From NCBI RefSeq assembly GCF_958450345.1, contig NC_088780.1, positions 26,001,667-26,065,666 on the forward strand: DNA of 64,000 bases, in the 5' to 3' direction. The translations under genes and the position numbers were made by a program. Source of the DNA: Calliphora vicina (taxonomy: Eukaryota; Arthropoda; Insecta; Diptera; Calliphoridae). The notes under the pieces were generated by a model that saw nothing but the letters and a program-made list of their open reading frames with translations, was not told the origin of the DNA and ran no database searches. Positions 10,385 through 21,600 of the stretch are shown here, in pieces. How positions within the stretch are numbered: the stretch's first letter is position 1; each line of letters begins with the position of its first letter.

Positions 10385-12245
10385 TTAAAAAAATTCCTAA
10401 AACGGGAAAAATGTGTTTCAAAAACCGAGTTGTTTTTCCAATTTTGGTTGTCTGTAATTTTCTATAGGAACGATATAACTGTTAGCAAGTTGTTTTTATT
10501 TTATTCAAAATTGTATAACAAATAAAGCTGATATTCGAGAAAATTTCGACCCTCCCACAGTGCCGCCACACAGTGCTTTGTTCAATGGACAAAAATCAAA
10601 AACAAGATCATGTCTTTGATGTTAATGAAATATATATTTTTCAATAGACAACTAAATAACTCATTCGTGTAAAAAAGACTTTTTTATAAATATCTCTTTT
10701 TGTCGTCACTAGAGGTCGCTAAAGTTAGTTCATTTTCAATATAAATTTTATGGAGAAAAATATATTTTTTTTATGGTTAACTAAAATCATTGTTAAAAGT
10801 TCGTTTTAAAAGATATAAATACGCGATTGACTGCAATTGAATGAATATGAATGTGGAATTATGGAAAATTACTGCTTTTGCCAGAAAAGATTTAATAGTT
10901 TAATCTGCGCAATTTTTAATAAATAACATTTTTTTTATTGTAAGCATGAAATTCTAAAACTTTGTTGGAATATTAGTAAAATATATGTTAATCGATTTTG
11001 ATTATGTTTTACTACAAAATAGCTTTAAGTATTATCTATAAGAAAATGTAATCGTTAGTTGTCCTTTCGTATGAAAACTATTAAAATTTTGTTTTTGTTT
11101 AAATGTATAAATTATCATTTCTTAAATTTTCAATTTGATGGTTTGGGGAAATAGCTCCAGATTTTTGGTTTTTTATAAAATTATACCGTTTTTTCTTTTA
11201 AATAACTAAGAAATATTGCGTTATTCAACAGAAGTAGTTTAATGACATAAAGTGTATTAATAGTTCTTCATTTGGTTCTTGATGTTGTATGTTTTTTTTG
11301 CTGAAATCAAAAAAATTCTAAAGTTTGATTTAATTTTGAAAAAAAACATGTTAATCAATTTTAATTTTTCTTTAATTTTATCTAATGCCTATCTCTTGTT
11401 TATTATAATGTGAAATCATTATTTGTCCGTTTTGACAAGAACTTTAAAAAAAATTAGTTTTTGATGGCACCCATAAATAATACATTTTTACCGTAAATGT
11501 AAGTAACTCAATAATTGAATATAACCTACATATCCTTAGTTTGAGATAGTAATATGAGCTTCTGCTGATATTAGGAACACTTAAAGTATAATCCAACATC
11601 TAGTTTATAATATTACAGCAGAACCATAAGGCTATCAACATTTGAAAATGTCCGTCAATCCGTCCTTCCGAATTTAGAAAATATATACAATATTTTCACT
11701 ATTTTTTTTTTAAAACAAGGATATATGGCAGTTAAGTAAATCCTCGCTAGAATTGAAATGTTAATAACAAAATTAATCTAATATTATTAGAGAACAATAA
11801 TTTCTGAACATTAATAATTTTATTCAGGTTTATAGGTTTTTTAAGGAAAAGGATGTATGGCAGCCACCCGAATCCTTGCTGTGATTGTAATACAAATTTT
11901 CACAAACAACAATAACTTTATTAGAATGATTATAACCAAATTTTAAAATGTTAGGGGTATAACTGTGAATTTTATGCAAAATTATATGTTCAGGATATAT
12001 GGGAGGTACCCGTGTCATTTTTCTTAATCTTACCAAAAGGTAATATTCTACTAATTTTTATTCGTCTGCAATAACTCCTTCTATTTTTGTCCATTGCCTA
12101 TATCAAAACAAAGCACTGTGCGCCATATCTAAAAAATGAAATAAAAAATCGAACAAAATAAATAAATAAACCGAAATAGCTCTTGTACTAAAAAAGATAA
12201 ATTACATATTTATGAACGTTTTTTATATTTTAAATTTCAGCTTTC
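10385..12245 (+). repeat. Dispersed repeat E, copy 1 (split)
   Basis: The two halves, 10385-10568 and 12126-12245, match 16245-16870 and 39785-40490. Shared words are 'AAATTCCTAAAACGGGAAAA', 'AAATTTCGACC..' and 'TCTAAAAAATGAAATAAA..ACCGAAATAGCTCTTG'. They are separated by the 1.55-kb element at 10569-12120. The uninterrupted copies act as the empty site. It is non-coding. Confidence 0.7.
10569..12120. mobile_element. Transib-like non-autonomous element with RSS-type ends
   Basis: The element is flanked by the 5-bp duplication CGCCA (10564-10568 and 12121-12125) within repeat E. Both ends start CACAGTGCTTTGTT. Reading inward, the left end is CACAGTG, a 13-bp spacer, then ACAAAAATC; the right end is CACAGTG, a 23-bp spacer, then ACAAAAATA. 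Known family facts: Transib elements have 5-bp GC-rich TSDs and CACWRTG-like termini, and the RAG recombination signal is CACAGTG, a 12- or 23-bp spacer, then ACAAAAACC. The 1.5-kb interior is AT-rich with no transposase remnant that I can see, so movement would need a transposase supplied elsewhere. Placement in Transib is inference from ends and TSD. Confidence 0.75.
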
Positions 12246-13194
12246 GATTTTTTGCAATTTTTTAAAAAAATTCTTTTTAATATTTCCAATCCTATTAAAA
12301 TTTTGATACAGATTTTAGTTTTAGAAACTCAATAAATATGTAATATGTTATAAAAAATTTATTTATTAACAAAACTCAATGAAATTGTTAACATTTTTTA
12401 AATGTTTCATTTTAATTAACAAAGTGTAAAAAAACTTGTTAAAAGGTCAAAGGGAATCCAGCAATTCTTAAAAATTGGAGGGAAAATACCAAAATGTGGT
12501 ATTTTTTACAATTTTGCACATAGATTCAACATTTCTTTCGGGGCTGCGAAAATACTTTGGGAATAAATAAGTAACACATCAATACTTCGTCGTAGGAGAG
12601 ACATACTCAAAAAATAGGACATGTTTTTATACCAAAATGTTCTCCTTAAAGATACCTTACAGAAAAACATAAAATTGTTATATGTTCTTAAAGATTTTTT
12701 TTTTTAATAAAAAAAGCCCAAAAATCATCGAAAATTACTATTTTTTGAATTTTTAAACTGAAAATCGTTTATTTTTGGATTCATAATTGATATTGCTCTA
12801 AAATGTTTTAAATATTATTCATAGTTTAGTTGTCAAACTAACAAAAAAATTCAAAATTCATTCGGTCCTAAAGTACGCCATATATTTTTAAAACAGCGGA
12901 CCAAGGTATGCAAAAAATTTTAAATTTCATTGTTGAAATGCCTATAACTCGGAAATTATAAGAGATAAATAGCACATGCTAGCCGAGCGCTTTCCAAAAA
13001 TATAAAAAGCTTTGAAATGGGATGGGTAACAAAAAATGACACGTGTTTATAAATTTTTCATGTCGAAGGTATCCTATAGCCCTTATAGCGCCATCCCTGG
13101 AGCATTTGAAAGGCCGATTTTAATAACTTAAACTTGAAAGCACTTTGATTACAACAGATTTATTTACAAAAAATTTTGATTCTACCCCACTGTG
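12246..13194 (-). repeat. Family A repeat, copy 3, truncated
   Basis: This is collinear with 18490-19555, from 'CCTATTAAAATTTTGATAC' to the terminal GATTCTACCCCACTGTG. The left part is missing and it is joined directly to repeat E at about 12245, so it is chimeric. It is non-coding. Confidence 0.7.
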
Positions 13195-13214
13195 CAACTT
13201 TATAAATTCCTTGA

Positions 13215-13930
13215 AAATTTATTGACCGCCCCGTCTTCGCCTGGAAGGATTTACTAATGTTAGTTCTTCAAGTTTCTCCAACCCACATACATCTGCCTGT
13301 TCTTATTTATTTGACAAGACAATAATTTTCTTTACAATTTCGTTTTATTTTGTGTATTTTTTTTGTTCTTATTTTGGTGGCAATTGACAGAATACAATCA
13401 ACTTACATGCAAAATGTCTCTTTATAGCAATGCATGTTAGTTCTTCAAGTTTCTCCAACCCACATACATCTGCCTGTTCTTATTTATTTGCAAATAAAAT
13501 ATCTAAATTTGTACTGCATACTTTAGGGATCTTTTTTATTAAAGAATTTTTTTTCTTTTTTTCTCCAGAAAATTTCAAATCAAATACAAAAAAATCAGCC
13601 AAATCGCTCCAGCCGTTCTCACGTGATGCCATTACATACATGGACGATTTAATTTTTATATATATACTAGTTGATCGCCCCGGCTTCGCCCGGTAGCATT
13701 TACTAATGTTAGTTCTTCAAGTTTCTCCAACCCACGCACACCAACCTGTTCTTATTTATTTGCAAATAAAATATCTAAATTTGTACTGCATACTTTAGGG
13801 AGCTTTTTTATTACAGTTTACTGGACTCAAACAATTTTTTCCGAGTTTTACCCGGAAATTGCTCAGCCAAATCGCTCCAGCAGTTCTCACGTGATGCCAT
13901 TACATACATGGACCATTTAATTTTTATATA
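13215..13930 (-). mobile_element. Helitron-like repeats, tandem head-to-tail (tentative)
   Basis: Minus strand: each unit runs from TATATATAAAAATTAAATGG, past CATCACGTGAGAAC.GCTGGAGCGATTTGGCTGA, to a GC-rich stem (CCGGGCGAAGCCGGGG) shortly before CTAG. The CTAG of the unit 13930-13668 abuts the 5' end of the next unit (13666-13437) directly. A third, degraded end lies at 13215-13312. A GC-rich 3' hairpin, terminal CTAG, no TSD and head-to-tail tandems are Helitron traits. No Rep/helicase sequence is present, so the assignment is tentative. Confidence 0.5.
13313..13437 (+). repeat. 125-bp exact duplication of 14826-14950
   Basis: This stretch, from GACAAGACAATAATTTTC to CAATGCATGT, is identical over all 125 bp to 14826-14950, including an 8-T run. 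Here it interrupts the Helitron-like repeat. A 50-bp piece of that repeat (TTAGTTCTTCAAGTTTCTCC...) lies on both sides of it, at 13259-13312 and 13436-13490. Confidence 0.9.
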
Positions 13931-15398
13931 TATAGAAGATATGTATTAATTTAGACGAACAAGATAAAATTTGCAAGCGTTAGAAATGACGTCGCTCCTG
14001 AGTAGTATGTGGTGTCCATCATTAAAACTTAATTCTCGATACTAGAGCTGTATGAAATTTCATGTCAATATTTTGGTTCTGAAATACTTTAAAGGATTTC
14101 ATTTGAGAAATAATTCGGTAGCTTATACATCATTAGAGATACACAGTGCAATATGAAAAAAATAAGCATATATGGACACCACGACCCGTGTCTCCCAGTT
14201 TTGTCCAAAGTCATGCACTTTTTTATGGGTCCCAATGAATTGGGGCATCGGTGTAATTTTTGTAAAAATGTGATAATTTTCCCAGGCTCATATCTTGCAA
14301 ATAGTTCGGAATTTTGATTTACTCTCTGAGGAGCCCTTGTTATAAAGAACAAAAATTGTGAACATATAAAATCAAAAAAACTTCACCTTCAAGATCAAAA
14401 TCGAAAAAAAACTTTAAAAAATTCAAAATAAATTAATTTAAAGCTGCCTAAAGGTATGCTTTAGTTTTTTGTCTTTTATCACGTAGTGGTGTCCGTATAT
14501 GGTTATATTTCCATAACTCAAAAAATTATCATGTTTTTTTTTAAAACACGATATTTCACCAAACTTTTAATTGAATCTAAATCCTGCTATTTTGAGATTG
14601 ATCTCATTTATATTAAGTTATGTTGGCTAGCATAAAAAAGTAATTAATTGTCTTTGATGTGAAGAACTTACTACCAACAGTATCTGAAAATGTGAGGTCT
14701 AACAAATCTATAAAAGGTTCGGTTGGTTACATTCTCTATTAAACAAATAAGATGAGTTCATTTGCATTTATTGCCTCTGTGTGAGTGTGTGTGTGTTTAT
14801 GTTTTGTAATGTGTTGACGAAAATAGACAAGACAATAATTTTCTTTACAATTTCGTTTTATTTTGTGTATTTTTTTTGTTCTTATTTTGGTGGCAATTGA
14901 CAGAATACAATCAACTTACATGCAAAATGTCTCTTTATAGCAATGCATGTGTGTTTTAATATGTTTTTTTTGCACAAAAATAAAGCATATCTTTAGGCAG
15001 TGCCAAGTAGTGTGTAATAGTAGCATACATATGTGTAGATGACAACATACAAGACGAAACAACTATCAACAAACAAAATAAAGAAAAAAAACGTTGTGTA
15101 TTAATTAAAGAAATAAAATACAAAATAGTAAAAATACCAACATCATTAAACTACTGTTACAATGACAACAACAACAATAACAACAGCAACAACCTACCAA
15201 CCAACAACATAATATTGCTCGCTTCTTTTCTCATGTTTTTTTTTCGGGATTTCATTTAATTTTTTTTTTGGTGTTGTTTTCTTGGTAGTTGATGTGTTTT
15301 CAGTATAAATAGAAAAGTTTGTGTGTGTGTGTATGAGAAATTACAACTTTTTTATAGCTTTTATACTCCTATATGACTTTATGTATGTAGGTTTATTT
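13931..15398. other. Unique AT-rich DNA; donor copy of 125-bp duplication
   Basis: No gene was recognised. It holds a GTGAGTGTGTGTGTG run at 14778, the 125-bp sequence duplicated at 13313, and a CAACAACAATAACAACAGCAACAA run at 15163-15190. Stop codons interrupt every frame of the CAA-rich stretch. Confidence 0.5.
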
Positions 15399-15479
15399 GG
15401 GTGGTCCTTATTTTGAACTTTTCAAATTTGCCAATTGTCAAAAAATTAATTTTCAGTGGTATTCTTTGAATTATTACTG

Positions 15480-15660
15480 TCCATAATTCCATAATTCGGT
15501 TCATAATTAGTCATAGCTCCCATATAAGACACGCTTCCGCTTTAAAGTGCATAAATCTGTTAAAAATTATTGTATACATACAAAATTCATGATAAATAAC
15601 TATCATATAGACACAAATCACACGACCTAATTTCATGGTGATCGGTTCATAATTGGATTT
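15480..15660 (+). repeat. Family B fragment
   Basis: This matches 3430-3600: 'GGTTCATAATTAGTCATAGC', 'ATATAGACACAAATCACACG' and 'CCTAATTTCATGGTGATCGG'. Both ends of the element are missing. Confidence 0.65.
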
Positions 15661-15679
15661 GTAATCCAGTTATTGAGCA

Positions 15680-17106
15680 AAACAGGTGAAAAATTGGTAA
15701 CAAATTTTAAAAAATGGGCATTTTTAGGATTTTTAAGGCACTGGATGCACCTTTTTCGGGTAGGTATGTTCCGTACTTTTCTACTATTCAATATCTACAA
15801 CTTTGCTTCAGCCACAAAAGAGATATTCCGTACGGTATACGAGATGTAAGCGTGCTAAAATATAGAAAAATTGATAAAAATCCACCTTGAGGAAAAAGAA
15901 AATCGTATGGCCATTAAATTATTACGGCAGCCAACTTGACAAAACTAATGATGCAGAAGTTCTTATTTTTGGGGATACTTTCACATGCAATTGTCAGAAT
16001 TGGGCTTTTTGTATAAGTATTTGATATTGATAAACTCTTAGGACTTGAAGATTAATATTTTAGTAATATTAAGTAATTTTATGAATTTTTGATTTTATGA
16101 TTTTCCATGAAGATAAATTAAAATTTAAATAATGTAAAATTTTAACTATTAAAGATATCATAACAGAATTTGGAAATAATATAGACTCAAATGTGCATAA
16201 ATCCAAGGACAAAATATTTTTTACATTTTTTATTTTCAAATACCGAAATTCCTAAAACGCCGAAAATGTGTTCCAAAAACTGAGATTTTTTAGAAAAGTG
16301 CCTACTCTGACGTTATTTACCATGTGATAGTAAAAACGCTTTGTAGGTGTTTAAGAAACATATTATGTTACACAAGTATGTAGGCTTTTCGACGATAGAT
16401 GCAAAGCCTTTTTAGAATTTTTTACTTAAATCGAAAATTTGTCTTTAAAATTGGCCAAGTTTTGATAGGTATGGAGTGTGTTGTGTCCACTTAAGTGAGC
16501 CAAATTTTACTTTATAATCTTTTGCGTTATATTCTCTTTCCGGGTCATATAAAAATTTTATATAGTCCCGAAGAAATTTTTTTTCTACAAAAGAAAAAAT
16601 ATATGGGCTTTTTTGGGAAAAAACTTAAAAAATACGTTACTTTTTCCAAGTTCTGGATAAGATAACTGTTAACAATTTGTTTTTATTTTATTTAGAATTT
16701 TATCGTAAATATAGTTGAGATTTTAGAAATTAATTTGGACCTTCCGTAGGCCCGCCTCATCTAAAAAACCATAAGAAGATCGAATTAAAAACAAATAAAT
16801 CAATAAACCTAAATATCTCTTCAACTAAAAAATATTTTTCTTGTAGATCTTCTTAAACACTATTTATATTTTAAATTTTATTTAATTCGGATCATAAATG
16901 GATTTTTGGCGATTTTTTTTAAAAAATTTGCGACCCGAGGTTACCAACTGTGAGGGGCAACACAATGGCCCCCATTAGCGCTAGGATACTGAGCAGCTCA
17001 ACTCGAAAATACCTCAGCTCCAACCATTTGAAATTTCGTAACAATAACTGCAATAGTTCCCGAGATACTGAATTATTTCCAAAAAAAAAATAAGTTTCTA
17101 AACCAC
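15680..17106 (+). repeat. Dispersed repeat E, copy 2
   Basis: This non-coding repeat is collinear with 39400-40560. Shared words include 'AAATTCCTAAAACG', 'GACGTTATTTAC', 'AAAATTGGCCAAGTT', 'GGGAAAAAACTTAAAAAA', 'GTAGGCCC' and 'CTAAATATCTCTT'. The right end is CCACTGTG (17098-17106). The minus-strand frame at 16919-17269 runs through repeat E into repeat H and is not a gene. Confidence 0.65.
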
Positions 17107-17139
17107 TGTGCACTATGGTGTAGGGTATAAAAATACGCA

Positions 17140-17995
17140 CGCATATTAAATATGGTATAATGTTAACTCCCCAAATCTTTAAAGTCGAAAGTAGTGCGTT
17201 CTGTCGCCATTTTAGAATACTTCTGTTGACAACATAACTATAATTTTGCAAATAATTATTACTGAACATATTAGCTTTACGATAGCACTTGTTTTATTGT
17301 TAATTTCGAACATTTGCAAAAATCAACAAGTAAGAAAGTATGGTCGGTCAAGCCCGACCATATAATACCCTACACCAAGTAAATGAGTAAAAATATTTTT
17401 CTTTTAAAATATCAATAATTTTTATTCGTGAGTGATTTTCGGAAGTAGGCCTTATATGGGAGCTATGACCAATTATGGACCGATCACCATAAAATTAGGT
17501 CGTGTGATTTATGTCTATATTAAAGTTAACTATGTTAAATTTTGTGTGTATACCAAGATTTTTAAGCGATTTATGCACGTTAAAGTGATTTTCGGAAGCG
17601 GGTCTATATGGGAGCTATGACTAATTATGAACCGATCGTAACAAAATTTGGTGACATGAATTTTGTATATATAAAACTTATTTGGAGCGAAATTTGTGTA
17701 GATACATAGATATATTAAACATTTATGACCGATAAAGTCCAATTTCGAGGGGATATTTGTATGGGGGCTAGGTGAAATAATGGACCGATTTCAGCCAGTT
17801 TCAATAGGCTTGGTCCTTGGGGCGAAAAAGTTAATCGACTCAGAAAGTGATTCTAAGTCGATCGGTATACTTTAAGGTGGGTGTTAGACTAATATTTTTG
17901 GGCGTTACAAACATCTGCACAAACACATAATACCCTCCCCACTATGGTGGTGCAGGGTATAATTATGAGATGCATTCACCATATATTATCAACTA
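17140..17995 (+). repeat. Dispersed repeat H, copy 2 (split by family B)
   Basis: The halves 17150-17326 and 17961-17990 join into the uninterrupted sequence seen at 2275-2470 (..CAAAAATCAATTATGAGATG..). This comparison defines the ends of the family B insertion. Confidence 0.8.
17327..17960 (-). mobile_element. Family B dispersed repeat, copy 2, with empty site
   Basis: This is the reverse-oriented counterpart of 3009-3739. Comparison with the unoccupied repeat H at 2450 shows that it begins CAAGTAAGAAAG and ends CAGGGTAT, with at most an AA duplication at the junctions. Both ends are palindrome-rich: GGTCGGTCAAGCCCGACC near one, and ATACCC..ACTATGGTGG..GGGTAT at the other. The family has no coding capacity; the frames at 17432 and 17530 merely follow its DNA repeats. 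Confidence 0.8.
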
Positions 17996-18192
17996 GCATA
18001 GTGTATTATTTAATATGTAAATACTATTTAAACATACGCGGATAGTTCCGAGGGTGTTCCATCAAATAGCATCATTTTAATTTCAAAATTTTAAGAAAAA
18101 AATGTTCAGCTTAAAAATGTAAAGCTTGGAATTTGAGTTAAGCATGAAATTTTATGATTTTTTTGGGTGTGAAGCTTAATGGTTTAATGCTG

Positions 18193-19555
18193 CACTGTGG
18201 GGCAGAATCGAAATTTTTTTGAAATCAATCTGGCATTTCTAAACGGCTGGTCCGATTAAGCCTATCAAAAATATTGCACTTTTTCAAACTAAAAAATTTT
18301 TATAAATTTTCTTAATCAATGACTTGTGTTGAATAAAATATTTGGTAGACTTAATTTTAAAGTGGCATATTTTTGAATCTAATTGAGATATTGACTTGAA
18401 ATTTTTTTTGTAACACCAAAAATTAACTTATCTAAACAAAAAAATTTAGCTCGGAAAAAATGTGGATCAAATTGTTCCTAATATTTTGAATCCTATTAAA
18501 ATTTTGATATAAATTTTAGTTTTAGAAACTCAATAAATATGTAATATGTAATAAAATCTTTATTTATTAACAAAACTCAATGAAATTTTCAATGTTTTTT
18601 AAGTTTGTCATTACTAAATAACTAAATAACAATAAAAAAAACTTGTCAAAAGGTCAAAGGAAATCCGGCAATTCCTAAAAATTGGAGCGAAAATCCCAAA
18701 AATGGTATTTTTTACAATTTTGCCTATAGGTTCCACATTTCCTTCGGGGCTGGGAAAATACTTTGGCGATAAATAGGGAACACACCAAGGTTTCTAAAGC
18801 TGCTTTCTGTTTTCTGATCCCATCTTTGGGATTTTAGAACATGTGGCCCAAAGTAGAAATTTTGATAAAAAATATGTAAAATTTCGAAGGACGTAGGGGC
18901 GACATATTTAAAAAGTGGGACATGTTTTTTATACCAAAATGTTCTCCGTTAAGATATCTTACAGAAAAACATAAAATTGTTATATATTCTTAAAGAAAGT
19001 TTTTTTTTAATAAAAAAAGAGTTAAGTCGCCCAAAAAAACCGCAAAATTCTACTATTTTTTTAATATTTAAATTGAAAATCGTTTATTTTTGGATTCATA
19101 AAAGATATTGACCTCAAATCTTCTGTATATTATTGGTAATTTAGTTGCCTAACTAACAAAAAAATCGAGTTCATTCGGTGCAAAATTACACCCTATATTT
19201 TTAAAATATCGGGACAAGGTATGGCCAAATTTTAAAATTTCAATTTTGAAATACCTATAACTCGAAAATTAGAAGAGATACATAGCACATGCAAGCATGT
19301 TTTTTCAAGACCTAGCCGAGAGCTTTCCAAAAATATAAAAATCTTTGAAATAGGATGGGAAAAAATGGCACGTGTTTAAACATTTTACATGTCGGAGGTA
19401 CCCTACGTCGCCCGTGGAGCATTTGTAGGATCCATTTTAATAACTTAAATTCGAATACTCCTTGGCTATGGTCACGTCAAATTTTATGCCGATCGAACCA
19501 GCCGTTTAGAAATGCCAGATTTATTTCCAAAAAATTTCGATTCTGCCCCACTGTG
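18193..19555. mobile_element. CACAGTG-ended TIR element (family A), TSD TGCTG
   Basis: Flanked by TGCTG at 18188-18192 and 19556-19560. The inverted termini are about 64 bp long and begin CAC(A/T)GTGGGGCAGAATC, followed by GAAATTTTTT and a CTGGCATTTCTAAACGGCTGG block, with about four mismatches. The 5-bp TSD plus CACAGTG ends fit a Transib-like non-autonomous element. Unlike 10569-12120, I see no nonamer at 12 or 23 bp. The interior is non-coding; the frame at 19355-19588 overlaps the TIR. Confidence 0.8.
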
Positions 19556-19639
19556 TGCTGTCAGGCAATTTTTACTGTTTATATTTAAGCAAAGCAGTTT
19601 TGAATTAGAAAGGCCAACAATTTTGATTTTTGAATTTGT

Positions 19640-20143
19640 AGTTATATATATACAGTTTAAGGAGCTGTTTAGTTAAACTTGGCTTAATGAAAATTAAAGA
19701 AAAAGCTGGAATTTTGCCTAATGTGTTAAGGAAATTTGTGGGTATTTTAGTATGACTTGTAGAGTGTCCCTTAGAATTAAATTTTTTGAAATGTTGAAAC
19801 GGTACCCGCAGAAAACTTTCGTAATGACCTAAAATACCACCAAAAACTTTTTTAGCTTGTTCTAAGAAGCTAAGGGACACTTTAGTATACAGTTTAAAAT
19901 TAAAGAAAAAGCTGAAATTTTGCCTAATGTGTTAAGGAAATTTGTAGGTATTTTAGTATGACTTGGTTTACTAAACTTGAAACAAAGTTAACTGAACTTT
20001 TAGTAATCTCGGCTTTATAAACTGCCTGATTAAATACAGCCTTATAAAATAGAAAAACTCTATGTTCCCAAGCTGAAGTTAAAAAACTAAAAGACCTTGA
20101 GAGCATCGAAAATTTAACAACAAGTGCAAAGTATGGACCACCT
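19640..20143. repeat. Direct repeat pair inside nest 2
   Basis: A block of about 67 bp (AATTAAAGAAAAAGCTG.. to ..TTTTAGTATGACTTG) occurs at 19690-19758 and 19899-19965. Between them, AGTGTCCCTTAG at 19763 is mirrored by CTAAGGGACACT at 19869. The reading frames here have no recognisable product. Confidence 0.7.
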
Positions 20144-20919
20144 TAGTGTACACTCATTTATAGCAAATTATGTTGCTAAATTAAAAATTCTTATACGTAC
20201 CAGTGAGCATGCAAAGACAATGGGGAGTAAAAGTGTTGAGCTGCAAACATAAGTTGAGATTGTGGTTTAGGCTTTAAAGAGTAGCCAGCTAAAGCTGGTA
20301 AACAAAACCCATGAATTTCAAACTTTTACCTTTACGTCAACAGCAACATACCTGGGTATGTTCATATTTTTTGTATGGTGAATGGCATGCCGTTAGCATA
20401 AAAATGGTAATATCTAACTCGTTTGTTGGAATATCTGTATTATTTTTTTTTTCATTTTCTTAGAAATAGACAAAAGGTTCAACAATTTTATGATACAAAA
20501 TTTTACCCTTACATTTAGTCATTGTTATTTGAAAAAAGTGGTTGTGTTTTTATTGAGTTTTTGCAAAAATAAAAATTTTTTAAATTAAAATTATTTTTTT
20601 ATTTATTAATAGTTTTTAATGAAATTTTACAATTATATAGACTTTTCTATTAGATATAGAAAAATAAAAACAAATTTTGAAATTTATAATCAAAATTCCC
20701 AGAAAAAGTTTTGAAAAATCCCAAAAATGGGATTTTTTAGTTTTTTTGCCATTGCGCGATTATCGGAACCCTTTACAAAGTAATTAAGAACATATATGGC
20801 CATCCAAAATAGGTTGCTTTATTTTGATATCGACTACGCGATTTGAGAATTTTTGCCCTAAATTTGAATTTTACATAAAAAATAGGCGTTATTTGAAATA
20901 TTTTCATTTAAAATATTTA

Positions 20920-21519
20920 GGGCCGTTTTCTCATTAGGTGATTATCTTTTTTCCCAACGAAAAACTGCAGATTAAAGAAATTTGGTTTTCTCAATGTCTC
21001 ATTTGCTTCTATTCTGTCGCAAAGCTATCACGACCTCATCTGCCAATTATTTATTTATCGTACAGATAAATTCAATCAGCTGACAGCTGTTCATAGTTTG
21101 TATGTGTTTGTGTTTTTGTAAACGAAATTAAATAGATTTTATAAAAAAAAAAGTTTAATAGAGGAATTAACATTAATTTGATGGAGGATGAACACGAAGA
21201 ACATGAGTTCCAATTGAATGCTGAAAAATTTTATCATGCCAGGCCTAACTACCTGGCAGACATGGAGGATAATGAATATTTCAAAAGATTCCGGCTGTCG
21301 ATGGCCACGTTAAACAGCTGATTTATGTAAACATTTTGTCAATTGAAGGCAGGGTTCCCAACTTTCACATCTATTTTGAGAGGTATTGCCAACTGAAAAT
21401 AATCTTTTTTGTCGGTATATTGAGAAAAACAAAATTGTTAACGGACAGTTTATCGGCCTAATAAAATTATGTCGACATTTAGTAACAGGCAGTTTGTCGA
21501 TACATTGAGAAAACGAGCC
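20920..21519 (+). mobile_element. PIF/Harbinger-like element, TSD TTA
   Basis: Flanked by TTA at 20917-20919 and 21520-21522. The termini GGGCCGTTTTCTCATTAG and GGCTCGTTTTCTCAATG are inverted and match over CGTTTTCTCA. A 3-bp TTA target and GGG(C/T)-type ends fit the PIF/Harbinger superfamily. The interior keeps a short transposase-like open frame at 21181-21321, so this is an internally deleted copy of 600 bp. Confidence 0.75.
21181..21321 (+). pseudogene. N-terminal remnant of a Harbinger-type transposase
   Basis: A 46-residue open frame runs from an ATG to TGA within the Harbinger-like element. It is acidic at the start (MEDEHEEHEFQLNAEKF) and then reads NEYFKRFRLSMATLNS. The 'FF/YFKRFRLSK.T' motif is typical of the region just before the nuclease domain of HARBI1-like transposases. 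Everything downstream, including the DDE residues, is deleted. The identification rests on that one motif and on the element's ends. Confidence 0.55.
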
Positions 21520-21600
21520 TTAGTGTAAAGTTAGCTTTTTCAAAAGTATAAATTCCTAATACATCTTCTTTGAAATTTTTTAGATAACTTAAAAATAAAC

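Larger units (their letters stand above)
15399..20143. mobile_element. Composite repeat nest 2, inverted GGGTGGTCC termini
   Basis: The left end GGGTGGTCCTTATTTTG and the right end ATGGACCACCTTA are inverted relatives. The nest contains a partial family B copy (15480-15660), repeat E (15680-17106), repeat H with a family B insertion (17140-17995) and the CACAGTG-ended element 18193-19555. No transposase is visible. Confidence 0.5.
20560..21600 (+). repeat. Dispersed repeat A-prime, split by a Harbinger-like element
   Basis: The halves 20560-20919 and 21523-21600 match 51180-51600 across the junction (..TTTAAAATATTT | ATG/AGTG..AAGTTAGCTTT..). The second half runs into a family B/C start at 21600. 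Confidence 0.7.

Noticed and set aside
16919..17269. 116-codon minus-strand frame
   Set aside because: It spans the junction of two non-coding repeats (E and H) and is not open in their other copies.
18193..18235. RSS-like nonamer in the CACAGTGGGGCAG family
   Set aside because: No ACAAAAACC-like word at 12 or 23 bp from the heptamer at either end; only the heptamer and TSD length match.
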